Assembly: GCA_035550375.1 (NCBI GenBank)
Contig: DASZPH010000041.1
Location: 1 to 64,000 of the forward strand
Reading direction: 5' to 3'
Length of the DNA stretch: 64,000 nucleotides
Origin: DASSFG01 sp035550375
GTDB lineage: Bacteria > Planctomycetota > Planctomycetia > Pirellulales > JAICIG01
The position numbers and the translations under genes were made by a program. This document shows positions 8,028 to 17,330 of this stretch, piece after piece (the stretch's first letter is position 1; each line of letters opens with the position of its first letter). The notes beneath the pieces are model-generated. The model was not told where the DNA came from, made no database searches, and was given only the letters and a program-made list of their open reading frames with translations.

Positions 8028-9176
8028 ATGCCCTGTGAGCCGGGTTCCCTTCTGACGGCCGCCGTCCTGACCCCTCCGGGACGCGGCGCGGTTGCAACCG
8101 TATTGGTGAGCGGCGCGACCGCCACCGCGACCGTTGGACAGCTTTTCTCTCCGACGACGGGCGACGATTTCGCCAAGGCGCCAATCGGGCGCATTTTTTT
8201 TGGTCGTTGGGAGGCCGGCGAAGAGCTCGTGGTTTGTCGCCGCGGCGAGGACGAAATCGAAGTGCACTGCCACGGCGGCCAAGCGGCCGTCGAAGCCGTG
8301 CTGGCGTCGCTTGCCGGTTTGGGCTGTCAGATTTTAGGGTGGACCGCCGCCGCTCGCCGGCAGGTCGACCCGATCGCGGCCGAGGCCATGGACTCGCTGG
8401 CGCGTGCCACGACGTTGCGCTCGGCGGCGATTCTGCTGGACCAATACCAGGGCGCACTGCGACAGGAACTCGACCAGTGTGCCTCGCTGCTCGACTCGTC
8501 AGATGAAGAGTCGTGGCGCGCCGCGGAGCAGAGACTGCACGATCTAGTCCGGCGCAGCCGCTTGGGACGGCATTTGGTTGAGCCGTTCCAAGTTGTGATC
8601 GCAGGCAAGCCGAACGTGGGGAAGAGCAGCCTGATCAATGGGCTCGTCGGCTACCAGCGCTCGATCGTCTCGCCTCAGTCGGGCACGACGCGCGACGTGG
8701 TGAGCGCAAGGACGGCATTCGCCGGCTGGCCCGTGGAGCTTTCCGACACCGCCGGTTTGCGCTACGGCGCCGACTCGTTGGAAACGGCGGGCATCGACAT
8801 GGCCGTTAGGCGGTTTGGAGCGGCAGATTTGCGCGTTGCCGTTTTTGACGCCAGTCAGCCGTGGGACGAAGACGATGAAGCGTTCGCAGTGCGATGGCCT
8901 GATGCGATCATCGTTTACAACAAGATTGATGTCGCACGACCTACGGCTCGTCGTCAAGGAATTGAGACCAGTGCCTTGAAGGGGTTCGGCATCAAGGAAC
9001 TTACCGAGGTGATCGGTGAGCGGTTGGTGCCCGATGTACCGCCCGCCGGCGTCCCGGTGGCGTTTGCTGCCTCGCACGACGATGCGATCGCGACGGCGCT
9101 CGATCTCTGCAGGAGCGGCGAACCCCGGCGCGCGGCCTTTGCGCTGCGGTCATTGTATTCGGCTAGTGGCCCGTGA
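8028..9176 (+). CDS. MnmE/TrmE-like GTPase, shortened
   Basis: A 382-residue protein with the MnmE architecture: an N-terminal domain (AAVLTPPGRGAVATVLVSG, then EVHCHGGQAAVEAV), a helical domain, and an inserted Ras-like G domain. The G motifs are G1 GKPNVGKSS (about 193-201), G2 GTTRD (about 219-223), G3 DTAGL (about 240-244) and G4 NKID (about 298-301). MnmE modifies tRNA wobble U34 with MnmG. Canonical MnmE is about 450 residues and ends in a C-x-G-K cysteine motif. This protein ends LRSLYSASGP with no such cysteine, so it may be a divergent paralogue that does not perform the same reaction. Confidence 0.82.
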   Translation: MPCEPGSLLTAAVLTPPGRGAVATVLVSGATATATVGQLFSPTTGDDFAKAPIGRIFFGRWEAGEELVVCRRGEDEIEVHCHGGQAAVEAVLASLAGLGCQILGWTAAARRQVDPIAAEAMDSLARATTLRSAAILLDQYQGALRQELDQCASLLDSSDEESWRAAEQRLHDLVRRSRLGRHLVEPFQVVIAGKPNVGKSSLINGLVGYQRSIVSPQSGTTRDVVSARTAFAGWPVELSDTAGLRYGADSLETAGIDMAVRRFGAADLRVAVFDASQPWDEDDEAFAVRWPDAIIVYNKIDVARPTARRQGIETSALKGFGIKELTEVIGERLVPDVPPAGVPVAFAASHDDAIATALDLCRSGEPRRAAFALRSLYSASGP

Positions 9177-9225
9177 AGCGTGCAACCGATCTGGCGGGAC
9201 GTGCAGGGCGAGCCCCATCGACAGA

Positions 9226-9777
9226 CTAATACGGGTGAATGAACCCGTGCGGCAGGTCGAACGAACTGCCGACCGATTCGCGGAACCTTCGCCAGCTTGC
9301 GGCGACCTGTTCTTGCTCCTGGCCCAAAAGCTGGGCGACCCATCGATCGGTGGCTTGCAGCCGCGCCGCGAGAGTGTCGGCGGCGTTCGTGCCCAACCGG
9401 CATGCCGGGTAGGAGCCCGCGTCCAGCAGACGCTCGTACTCGCGGCGTGACAACTTGAGCAGCCTGCTCGCCACAACCGCGCGGCCGGTGGCGCTATGGG
9501 GGGCCGGATGGAAGAACGTGCTTTCGCCAAACACACTGTTCGATTCCAGCGTGGCGATGATTTTTTCCATACCCGCCGGAACGTCGAGCACGATCTCCAC
9601 GGCGCCGTCCAGCAGTAAATAGAGAGCCGGCCCCAATTCGCCCGTGCGAAAGAGGACTCCGTCGGCGGGGCATGAAACCTCCTCAAAACTGGCGAGCAGC
9701 GAATCGAGGTCGGCGGCTTTCAACCCCGCAAACAGAGGATTGTTTGCCAGGGCTTCGGCAGAAACGCGAGTCGGCAT
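9226..9777 (-). CDS. Cyclic-nucleotide-binding-domain protein
   Basis: A 183-residue protein with one cNMP-binding/CRP-like beta-roll. Motifs include NPLFAGLKAADLDSLL, GELGPALYLLLDGAVEIV and NSVFGESTFFHP, the last being the phosphate-binding cassette region. The cassette lacks an obvious full R-A-A-S/T ligand set (HSATGRAVVAS follows), so ligand binding is uncertain. No helix-turn-helix is visible after the domain; the C-terminal 60 residues look helical. The ATG at 9777 is chosen because AGGAGG lies 8 nt upstream, while the in-frame GTG at 9786 overlaps that ribosome-binding site. It may be a stand-alone sensor. No partner is adjacent. Confidence 0.82.
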   Translation of the reverse strand: MPTRVSAEALANNPLFAGLKAADLDSLLASFEEVSCPADGVLFRTGELGPALYLLLDGAVEIVLDVPAGMEKIIATLESNSVFGESTFFHPAPHSATGRAVVASRLLKLSRREYERLLDAGSYPACRLGTNAADTLAARLQATDRWVAQLLGQEQEQVAASWRRFRESVGSSFDLPHGFIHPY

Positions 9778-9995
9778 GGGCGGCACCTCCTGAAAACGGA
9801 AGACTGCCGTTCAGGGATGCAACCCTCGTGCCACGTCGGCCGCGAGAGAGTCGAATGCCAATACCGATGCCGACGGTATGAGATTCTATCGCGGAATGCC
9901 TTGTTGGCACGATCAACATGCCGTGCGTTCCCGCTCACCTGAGCCCGTGAGCACGATTGCGTGACGGGGCCCAACAAGGCCGCCCTCACGACCTG

Positions 9996-11867
9996 TCAGT
10001 CCGCGCGGGCCAAGTCCGCCTGCTCAGGTCGCGGCGGCAAGGAGAAGAACGACAGCCGCTCATTGCTGCTGACGAGCGGTTCTTGGCCCAACAGCTCGCT
10101 CAGCCGGGCCTCGACCTCGGCGCCGTGGTCGGCGTAGCCGGCTCGATCGATGGCGATGCCGTGAAAGTCGCGATCGACGAGCTGCGAGAGTTGTTCCTCC
10201 AGGGGACGCTCACTGAGCTCGCGCTGCCACCGATCGATGTCGCGGCCCTTCACGGCCCCAAAGCTGAAGTGCAGCGTGCGTGAGTGGAGATAGAGCCGCA
10301 CGGGATCGTACCCGCTGATCTGGTGCAACGGGGGCGTTTCGGGGAAACCAAAATAAGGGAACTGGTAGACACGCGATTCGGCCGGCAACTGCTGCTCGAT
10401 CTGTCGGACGAACTCGCCTTCGCCTTCAAACTCGGCTTTGACGGCCGCGTAGTCCGGCACACGGTTTCGCCCGATCTCGTCCACAAGGCCCCCCGCGGTC
10501 AGAAGGACGAGCGCGAGTTGAAACTGCCAGGCTCGGTGCCCTCGCGCCAGCCACCAGGCCCGGGCCCGGTCGAGCAAAATGGCGACGGCAAACAGGGCCA
10601 GCAGCCCGACGAAGATGCTCATCCGGTTGTAGCAGCGGATCTGGGGCGATATCAAAAGCGAGAACAGCGACCCAAAACCGCCGATCGTCGCCAGCAGCAC
10701 CGCCGCGATATTGAGCACGGTGAGCCCCGGCATGACGTCTCCCTGCCGAGCGCGGGTGCGGCACATGAGCAAGCCGAGCAAAAAGAGAAACCCCGCGGTG
10801 CCGACGGCTCCCAGGGCCGACGATTCTTTCTCGTCGCCGGGGGCGAGGGGAAGCAAGTCATAAGTCTGGCGGCGCGGGTTCAGCCTGCCGACGATGTGGT
10901 TGTTGATCCACAACACCATCTGGCCGATCTTCAGTCCATAGACTTCGGCTTCGTGCGGGTAGCGCACGGCCAGTTCGACGTTCTTCCCATGCTCGCGGCG
11001 GTACACGAAGCTCGGCCATAGATTGGCGAACACGCCAACCCCCGCGATGGCGACCAAGGTGCAGGCCATGAGCGGCCCACGCAGTTTTTGTCGGTCGAGC
11101 AGCGAGGCCAGCCCCGCGACGAGCAGCAGATAACAGGCGAAGAAGGCGTAATAGACACCCGCCGAGGCGACGAGTGCCATCGTGAGCAGGCTGGCCCACA
11201 TCCGGCCCCTCCCCCAGCGCAAATTCGGGTCCTTCTTCGACCACGGCCAGCGCAGGCGGTCGAGGTAGACCCAGAGAGCGACCATGATCGCTGGCGGCAC
11301 GAGAAAGTAAGACGAAAGGAAGAGATGGTACTGGCCGCGGGCGAGATGGTAGGGAAGGAAGCTAAAGAGCAAGCTGGCCGCTACGGACGCCGGGCGCGAG
11401 ATGCCAAACTGGCGCAGCACGAACAGGGTGCTGAGCGTGATCAACGGGAACCCGAGCAGGTAATAGAGGTTGAACGCGACGGCGAAGTCGTCCGTCGACA
11501 GCACCAGCAGCTTGAGCAGCAGAAAGTGCACGCTGTCGGTCTGCGGAAAATCGTAGAGCTCCATCTGCCCCGGCGCTCCGAGCCGCGGGTTGACCAGGTA
11601 CCAGCCGTTCTCGGCGATTCCCTTGACCCACGATTGGGTCCAGAGCGCGTCGCCCCGGTTGGCGATGGGGATCGAAAGGTCGGCTCGCCAGAGTTGCAGA
11701 ACAACAACGAGCACGGCTGACGATGCGACCGCCGCGCCCAAATACGTCGCGGCGCTGAGGAGAAGTTCCGCCCAGAATCCCGGAACAAGCGCCGGGCGTT
11801 GCTCGGCCGTCGTTTCGGCGGGGCGAACTCGAACCTTCTGGCGGGTACTTACCGCGGTGGCGGACAT
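9996..11867 (-). CDS. Polytopic membrane protein, GT-C glycosyltransferase-like
   Basis: A 623-residue protein with about ten predicted membrane helices, starting with SAATYLGAAVASSAVLVVVL, and a soluble C-terminal part of about 170 residues. The first loop carries NRGDALWTQSWVKGIAENG, with an acidic residue where GT-C enzymes place their metal/substrate acid. That layout suggests a lipid-linked sugar transferase acting on the outer side of the membrane. It is the last gene of the CDP-sugar operon, 45 bp after rfbH. An alternative is a DUF6311-like membrane protein without proven activity. Confidence 0.65.
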   Translation of the reverse strand: MSATAVSTRQKVRVRPAETTAEQRPALVPGFWAELLLSAATYLGAAVASSAVLVVVLQLWRADLSIPIANRGDALWTQSWVKGIAENGWYLVNPRLGAPGQMELYDFPQTDSVHFLLLKLLVLSTDDFAVAFNLYYLLGFPLITLSTLFVLRQFGISRPASVAASLLFSFLPYHLARGQYHLFLSSYFLVPPAIMVALWVYLDRLRWPWSKKDPNLRWGRGRMWASLLTMALVASAGVYYAFFACYLLLVAGLASLLDRQKLRGPLMACTLVAIAGVGVFANLWPSFVYRREHGKNVELAVRYPHEAEVYGLKIGQMVLWINNHIVGRLNPRRQTYDLLPLAPGDEKESSALGAVGTAGFLFLLGLLMCRTRARQGDVMPGLTVLNIAAVLLATIGGFGSLFSLLISPQIRCYNRMSIFVGLLALFAVAILLDRARAWWLARGHRAWQFQLALVLLTAGGLVDEIGRNRVPDYAAVKAEFEGEGEFVRQIEQQLPAESRVYQFPYFGFPETPPLHQISGYDPVRLYLHSRTLHFSFGAVKGRDIDRWQRELSERPLEEQLSQLVDRDFHGIAIDRAGYADHGAEVEARLSELLGQEPLVSSNERLSFFSLPPRPEQADLARAD

Positions 11868-11912
11868 AGCAGTTGACTCTCACTCGCGCACGGGTTGACG
11901 ACGCCGACGACT

Positions 11913-13238
11913 TCAGGCCGCGATGCGATTCGCCGCCAGGTTTTGAAAGAAGTGGCGGAACGAATCCTCCATCCAGCCGAGCATTTCGTCCGTCAGGCCG
12001 GGGTAAACGCCCACGAAGAACGCGTCTCGCATGATCTTGTCCGTGTTGGACAGGTCGCCGACTACGCGGTGTTTCACGCCGGCGAAAGCGGGTTGCCTGA
12101 GCAGGTTACCGCCGAAGAGTTGCCGCGTTTGAATCCGCCGCGATTCCAGCCAGCGCACCAGGTCGTCGCGGGTGAAGGGTGCACCGTCGCGAACCGTAAG
12201 CAAGAGCCCGAACCACGACGGCGCGCTGTTCGGCGTCGCCTGTTGCACGAGTAGATGCTCTTCGTAGGGCTTCAGGGCGGCCGTCAGCCGCGCGTGGTTG
12301 TTGCGCCGCGCGGCGACGAATCGGTCGAGCTTCTTGAGCTGTTGCCGGCCGATGGCCGCCTGCACGTCGAGCGGCTTGAGGTTGTAGCCGAGGTGGCTGT
12401 AGGTGTACTTGTGGTCGTAGCCGTGAGGCAGGTCGCCAAGCTGCCAGCCGAACCGCTTGCCGCACGTGTTGTCGGCCCCCGACGGACACCAGCAGTCCCG
12501 GCCCCAATCGCGAAACGATTCGGCGATCCGTCTCAAGCGGCCGCTGTTCGAGAGCACGGCCCCCCCTTCACCCATCGTCAGATGGTGCGGGGGATAGAAG
12601 CTTTGCGTGGCTAGATGCCCGAACGTACCAGTCTTCCGCCCGCGGTAAAGGCTGCCGAGCGCATCGCAATTGTCTTCGACAAAATACAGGTTGTGCCGCT
12701 CGACGATCTGACACACCTGGTCGAGGTCGATTGGGTTTCCCAGCGTGTGGGCCAGCATCACCGCACGGGTTCGGTCGGTTACGGCTTCGGCGAGCCGATC
12801 GACGCGCACGTTGCCCGTCTCCAAGGAAACGTCGACGAATACCGGCACGCAGCCCTGCTGAACGATGGGCGCAACCGTGGTCGGAAAGCCAGCGGCGACG
12901 GTGAGCACTTCGTCGCCGGCGACAAGCGGTCGGTCGAGTTGCGGGCTGGTGAGCGTGGCGAACGCCAGCAGGTTGGCGCTGGAACCGGAGTTGGCCAGCA
13001 GGGCGTGCTTCACCCCCACAAATTCCGCCAATTCCCTCTCAAATGCGGTTCCTTCGCGGCCGAGCGTGAGCCAGAAATCGAGCATCGACTCGACAGCCGA
13101 CACCACCTCCTCCTCGTCGAACACTCGTCCGGCGTAGGGGACGGCGGTCTGACCCGGCGTGAAGGGCCGCGTGGCATGCCGCGCGTGATAGTGCTCGCGC
13201 ACCAGATCGAGAATGCGATTCTGAAGTTCTTCGTGCAT
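11913..13238 (-). CDS. rfbH: CDP-4-keto-6-deoxyglucose 3-dehydratase (E1)
   Basis: A 441-residue PMP/PLP enzyme of the DegT/DnrJ/EryC1 fold. The catalytic lysine of aminotransferases is replaced by histidine in SFYPPHHLTMGEGG (His 218/219), as in E1. Four cysteines at 191, 249, 251 and 259 give C-x57-C-x1-C-x7-C, the spacing of the [2Fe-2S] cluster of E1. It removes the C3 hydroxyl of CDP-4-keto-6-deoxyglucose with an E3-type reductase, on the way to 3,6-dideoxyhexoses of surface polysaccharides. It sits between the transketolase pair and the GT-C-like gene. No E3 reductase or cytidylyltransferase is in the window. Confidence 0.94.
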   Translation of the reverse strand: MHEELQNRILDLVREHYHARHATRPFTPGQTAVPYAGRVFDEEEVVSAVESMLDFWLTLGREGTAFERELAEFVGVKHALLANSGSSANLLAFATLTSPQLDRPLVAGDEVLTVAAGFPTTVAPIVQQGCVPVFVDVSLETGNVRVDRLAEAVTDRTRAVMLAHTLGNPIDLDQVCQIVERHNLYFVEDNCDALGSLYRGRKTGTFGHLATQSFYPPHHLTMGEGGAVLSNSGRLRRIAESFRDWGRDCWCPSGADNTCGKRFGWQLGDLPHGYDHKYTYSHLGYNLKPLDVQAAIGRQQLKKLDRFVAARRNNHARLTAALKPYEEHLLVQQATPNSAPSWFGLLLTVRDGAPFTRDDLVRWLESRRIQTRQLFGGNLLRQPAFAGVKHRVVGDLSNTDKIMRDAFFVGVYPGLTDEMLGWMEDSFRHFFQNLAANRIAA

Positions 13239-13275
13239 GAATCGAACTCGGATGTGTTCCGCCCGGCCGAACAGG

Positions 13276-14253
13276 CTACGCAGCGTCCGAACGTTTCCAA
13301 CGATCGAGGGTCAATGTGGTGTCTTTCTCGCCCTGGCTCATCGACCGTAGACGCAAGAAATCGCGCACTTGCCCGGCAACCGATACTGCGTCCAATCCGT
13401 GCTCGACCATTAAGTAGCCGTAGCTGCCGCAACACTTCGAGAAACGGTCACGGATGCCGATACGGCAAACCCACGTCGGCGATTCGCTTGCTGCGATTTC
13501 GGCCACCGCCGAGCCGAGTCCGCCATGCGTGCTGTGCTCTTCCAGCACGATCACGGCCTGATGACGGTAACAAATGTTGGCAACTTGCTCGGTGGCCAGC
13601 GGTTTGATGCACGGTGCGCTGTAGACCTCGCTGCCGGGCCATTCGGCCGCGACAGCCAACGCCGTCTTGACCATCGACCCAGTGGCAACCCAGGCCAGCG
13701 GTCCCTTGCCGGGCTGCACGCGAAGCAACTGCCCCCACTCAATTCGCTGCGGCGCTTCGTGAACCTCCCCCAAATCGGCTTTGCCCATTCGCAGGTAGAC
13801 CGGACCGCGAGCGTGCGCGGCCAGCTTCATGCAGCCGGCCATTTCGTGGGCGTCGGCGGGAGACAGGATGGCGATGTGCGGCAACGCCCTCAGCGCCGCG
13901 ATGTCCTCGGTGCTTTGATGACTGCTTCCCAGCGCGCTATAGACGACGCCAGCCCCGTCGCCGATGAACATGACCGGCAGCTCTTCGTAACAGACGTCGA
14001 GCTTGATCTGCTCCAGCACCCGCACAGGCACGAAGGCGCTGAGCCCGTAGACGATCGGCCGGTAGCCTCCCTTGGCCAGGCCGGCTGCCACGCCGACCAT
14101 ATTCTGCTCAGCCACGCCGGCGTTGACGTATTGTTGCGGACGAACACGGCGAAAATCGTCAAACAGCGCGTAGCCGTGGTCGCCAGTCAAAAGCAGTACG
14201 CGCTCGTCGGCGACGGCCGCCTTCACCAGGGCGGCCGAGAAGGCAGCTCGCAT
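13276..14253 (-). CDS. Transketolase-like C-terminal subunit
   Basis: A 325-residue protein covering the pyrimidine-binding and C-terminal domains of transketolase. Motifs include YVNAGVAEQNMVGVAAGLAK (the Glu that activates TPP), LGSSHQSTEDIAALRALPHI and VLEEHSTHGGLGSAVAEI. It starts at an ATG overlapping the stop of the N-terminal subunit gene by one base, so the two halves are coupled and should form one enzyme. Split transketolases in sugar clusters are thought to move a two-carbon unit onto a nucleotide sugar or to supply a pentose, but which applies here is inference. The next gene, rfbH, begins 37 bp later. Confidence 0.9.
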   Translation of the reverse strand: MRAAFSAALVKAAVADERVLLLTGDHGYALFDDFRRVRPQQYVNAGVAEQNMVGVAAGLAKGGYRPIVYGLSAFVPVRVLEQIKLDVCYEELPVMFIGDGAGVVYSALGSSHQSTEDIAALRALPHIAILSPADAHEMAGCMKLAAHARGPVYLRMGKADLGEVHEAPQRIEWGQLLRVQPGKGPLAWVATGSMVKTALAVAAEWPGSEVYSAPCIKPLATEQVANICYRHQAVIVLEEHSTHGGLGSAVAEIAASESPTWVCRIGIRDRFSKCCGSYGYLMVEHGLDAVSVAGQVRDFLRLRSMSQGEKDTTLTLDRWKRSDAA

Positions 14254-15059
14254 CAGGCGGCCTCCCTCGGGACAAGCTCAGCCGTCGCCCGCTCGTAGGT
14301 TTCCGGCGTGAGGCGCGTGTAGTGCCAACGGTTGTCGTGCTCCATGAACGAGATGCCCTTCCCTTTGACCGTGCGGGCCACAATCGCCTTCGGCTGGTCT
14401 GAGTTGCAGGCGAGCAGTTCGCCGATCGCCTGGTCGAGCTGCGCCTCGTCGTGCCCGTCGACCTCGCGCGTCATCAGTCCGAAGGCGGACAACTTGTCGG
14501 CGATGCGGCCGAGCCGCATTACCTCGTTGGTGCTCCCCATCGCCTGAAAACCGTTCGCGTCGACGATGACCATGAGCCTCCCAAGCTCGAAGTGCGAGGA
14601 AAACAACAAAGCTTCCCAGATCGCACCCTCGTTGATCTCTCCGTCGCCGACGATGGCGAACGTTCGCTGGTCGCTACCTCGGCGTTTGGCCGACAAGGCA
14701 AGTCCGACGCCGACGGAAAGGCCGTGCCCCAAAGAGCCGCTTGTGACTTCCAGTCCCGGCACATGGGCATCGGAAAGTCCTTTGAGACGTGTGCCGTCGC
14801 CAAAATAGTTGTCGAGCTCGTCCTTCCCGAGCCAGCCCAACTCGTCCAGGCAGGCATATTGGGCCATGACGCCGTGCCCCTTGCTGAGCACCAGGTAATC
14901 GCGGCCCGGATCGTCGGGCGCGGCACCCAGCCGCAACCAGCGGCGATAAAGCACGGCCATGATCTCGATGAGCGAGAAGGCGCACGCCACGTGCACGGTG
15001 GACCCGGCGAAGGCCATTCGCAGGACGGTAGTTCGTAAGTCGACGGGATTAAAGCTCAT
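14253..15059 (-). CDS. Transketolase-like N-terminal subunit (TPP-binding)
   Basis: A 268-residue protein with the thiamine-diphosphate domain. The TPP motif runs from GDGEINEGAIWEALLFSS to VIVDANG. YLVLSKGHGVMAQYACL and VTSGSLGHGLSVGVGLALS are the other typical transketolase blocks. The ATG at 15059 is preferred because the family-like sequence starts there (SFNPVDLRTTVLRMAFAG). The frame is open up to a TTG at 15083. It is paired with the C-terminal subunit gene and lies 69 bp after the GT2 gene in the same operon. Confidence 0.9.
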   Translation of the reverse strand: MSFNPVDLRTTVLRMAFAGSTVHVACAFSLIEIMAVLYRRWLRLGAAPDDPGRDYLVLSKGHGVMAQYACLDELGWLGKDELDNYFGDGTRLKGLSDAHVPGLEVTSGSLGHGLSVGVGLALSAKRRGSDQRTFAIVGDGEINEGAIWEALLFSSHFELGRLMVIVDANGFQAMGSTNEVMRLGRIADKLSAFGLMTREVDGHDEAQLDQAIGELLACNSDQPKAIVARTVKGKGISFMEHDNRWHYTRLTPETYERATAELVPREAA

Positions 15060-15128
15060 GGGGCTGTGCCGGGCGTGCACCAACGAGCACGGGTCCGAGG
15101 TTTCTTCTCACTCGCAAGCGGCCCGGGT

Positions 15129-16229
15129 TCACGCCGCCTGGTTCGACCCAATCGGCAGTTGACGGGGTCGCGCCGCCGGTCGATCGTCGACCTCTTCGGC
15201 CGCGTCAAAATTGATCGTGTGATCGACAATCCACATGGGACGCCGCTTGGTTTCAACGTAGGTGCGCCCGACGTACTCGCCGAGCGTGCCAAATCCGAGC
15301 AAGAGCACCGCCAGGTTGGCCAGCAGCAGCACATACACGGTCGTCAGACCCGGCATCGGATAGGCGAAAAAGTAGCTGCCGATGTAGATCGAGGCCAGCA
15401 GCACAGTGGCTACCAGCGCCCCGGCTCCGGCGACCGAGAAGATCTGGAGCGGCCTTGTCGAAAAGCAAGTGATGGCCGTGACGGCGAAGCCGACAAGGTA
15501 GAGCAAGGGCGCCTTGCTCTCGCCGGCGACCCGCGGACGGCGGTCATAGGGGACGCCGCAACTGCGAAAGCCGATCCAGTGCGCAAAGCCTCGCAAGTAG
15601 CGATTGCGTTCCTCGAACTGGTTCAGCGCGTCGATAGCCCGCCGCGACAGCAAGCGAAAATCGGTGGCGTTAGGAGTGATCTCGACGTCGGCCAGGGCGT
15701 GCACAAGCCGATAAGCGGCTTTGGCGCCAAGCGATTTCCACCAGGGATCCCCCTGCCGGTCGCGGAGCACACCGTAAACGACATCGTAGCCGGCTTCCCA
15801 ATGGGCAAAGAATTTCGGCATCAGCGACGGCGGATCCTGCAGATCGCTGAACAGCACGATGGCTGCGTCGCCCCGCGCCAGCCGCAGTCCCGCGCTGATC
15901 GAGGCGTCGACGTTGAAATTGCGGCTGAACTTGACGTAGCGCCAGCGAGGGTCGCGGCGGCACAGATCGGCGGCGATCGACCCGGTGCTGTCGCTGCTGT
16001 CGTTGTCGATGACGAGCACCTCGTAGTCGTATGGCACCCCGGCCATGACCTCCGTCACCTCGTCGTAGGCGCGCGGGAGGTTTCGCTCCTCGTTCCGAGC
16101 CGGCATGATGACGGTCACGAGCTTTCGCCGCTCGGCAATCTCCACGCTTTCATTTGTCGGCAAGTGAAGTCCCCTTAGAGATCGAAGGCCGTCGGTGACC
16201 GGTCGCGTCACACGCAGTTGATTGCTCAA
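15129..16229 (-). CDS. Family 2 glycosyltransferase, DPM1/GtrB-like
   Basis: Up to 366 residues. A GT2 domain opens with LVTVIMPARNEERNLPRAYD. It has VLVIDNDSSDSTG and the metal-binding-type FSDLQDPPSLMPKF (DLQD) seen in polyprenyl-phosphate sugar transferases. Two C-terminal membrane helices follow (about 260-285 and 295-320), and a basic tail ends the protein, so the active site faces the cytoplasm with transfer to a polyprenyl phosphate likely. The frame opens with a TTG 3 nt after the rfbG stop. A TTG at 16163 with AAGGGG 7 nt upstream is a good alternative start (344 residues). Confidence 0.88.
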   Translation of the reverse strand: MSNQLRVTRPVTDGLRSLRGLHLPTNESVEIAERRKLVTVIMPARNEERNLPRAYDEVTEVMAGVPYDYEVLVIDNDSSDSTGSIAADLCRRDPRWRYVKFSRNFNVDASISAGLRLARGDAAIVLFSDLQDPPSLMPKFFAHWEAGYDVVYGVLRDRQGDPWWKSLGAKAAYRLVHALADVEITPNATDFRLLSRRAIDALNQFEERNRYLRGFAHWIGFRSCGVPYDRRPRVAGESKAPLLYLVGFAVTAITCFSTRPLQIFSVAGAGALVATVLLASIYIGSYFFAYPMPGLTTVYVLLLANLAVLLLGFGTLGEYVGRTYVETKRRPMWIVDHTINFDAAEEVDDRPAARPRQLPIGSNQAA

Positions 16230-16232
16230 GCT

Positions 16233-17330
16233 TCAGGCCGCTTGGTGATGCCTCGCCTGCTCGCCGCTCGGCGCATCGAACGAGTCGAAGTAGTCCCGAT
16301 ACCAGGCGATCGTTTCGACCAGGCCCGCCACCAGCGAATACCTGGCGTGCCAGCCGAGCATGGCCTTCGCTTTGGCGGCCGAGAGGTATTGATGCCGGAT
16401 TTCATTGGTCGCTTCGTTGCGCACGTCGGGCTTGAGATGCGAGCCCATCAGGCGCAGGATCAGATCGACCAGTTCCAATACACTTACCTGGATTTCGGTC
16501 GAGAAGTTAAAAGCGTGCCCAAGCACCTCGTCTTGCCGGGCCATGCACTCGGCCAGGTGCAAATAAGCCGCCGCACCGTCCTTCACGTAGAAATAGTCGC
16601 GGACGTAAGAGCCGTCGCTGCGAATCAGGGGACGCTCGCCGCGCAGCGCCGAGCGGATCGTCCCCGGCACGATGCGGTTGAAGTTCAAGTCGCCGCCGCC
16701 AAAAAAGTTTCCGCAGCGCGTAACGCAAACCGGCAGACGGTAGGTGTGGTGATAGGTGAGCGCCAGGATGTCTGCACACGACTTGCTGGCGTCGTAGGGA
16801 TGGCGGCCCGCCAAGGGCGCCGACTCGGTATACGGCAATTCCGACTGTTCGCCGTAGGCCTTGTCGGACGAGGCCACGATCACCTGCGGCTGCCGGCCGC
16901 TTTGTCGCACCGCTTCCAGCAGGCACCAAGTTCCCTTGATGTTTGTTTCGAACGTCGACATGGGGCTGCGGTTGGCCACCCCCACGATCGTCTGAGCCGC
17001 CAGATGGAAGATGGTTTCGATTTCGTATTCCGCCACCGTGCGCCGCAGGAGGGACTCGTCTTCCACCGACCCACGGACCAGGTCGATGCGGCGATCGAGC
17101 CCGCTGCGCACCAACTCGCTACGGGCGACCTGGTCGCGAACCAGGCCCACCACGTGCGCGCCCCGCAGTTCTAGCTCGAGCACCGTCGCCGATCCGACGA
17201 GGCCCGTGCAACCCGTGACCAGCACGCGGCGGTCGCGCCAGAAACGCGCCTCGGTCTGCGGCGCCTTCAAGACGGACCCCGGATCATTCTTCTCACCGCC
17301 GACGGATGAGACGTCCATGGAATCTCGCAA
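16233..17330 (-). CDS. rfbG: CDP-glucose 4,6-dehydratase
   Basis: A 365-residue extended short-chain dehydrogenase. The Rossmann motif is VLVTGCTGLVGSATVLELE (about residues 36-54). The catalytic Tyr-x3-Lys is in HPYDASKSCADIL, and ASSDKAYGEQ is the segment typical of CDP-glucose dehydratases rather than dTDP-glucose ones. It makes CDP-4-keto-6-deoxyglucose, the substrate of RfbH in the same operon. The first gene of the operon. An internal Met at residue 5 is an alternative start. No rfbF is nearby, so the CDP-glucose would have to come from elsewhere in the genome. Confidence 0.85.
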   Translation of the reverse strand: MRDSMDVSSVGGEKNDPGSVLKAPQTEARFWRDRRVLVTGCTGLVGSATVLELELRGAHVVGLVRDQVARSELVRSGLDRRIDLVRGSVEDESLLRRTVAEYEIETIFHLAAQTIVGVANRSPMSTFETNIKGTWCLLEAVRQSGRQPQVIVASSDKAYGEQSELPYTESAPLAGRHPYDASKSCADILALTYHHTYRLPVCVTRCGNFFGGGDLNFNRIVPGTIRSALRGERPLIRSDGSYVRDYFYVKDGAAAYLHLAECMARQDEVLGHAFNFSTEIQVSVLELVDLILRLMGSHLKPDVRNEATNEIRHQYLSAAKAKAMLGWHARYSLVAGLVETIAWYRDYFDSFDAPSGEQARHHQAA

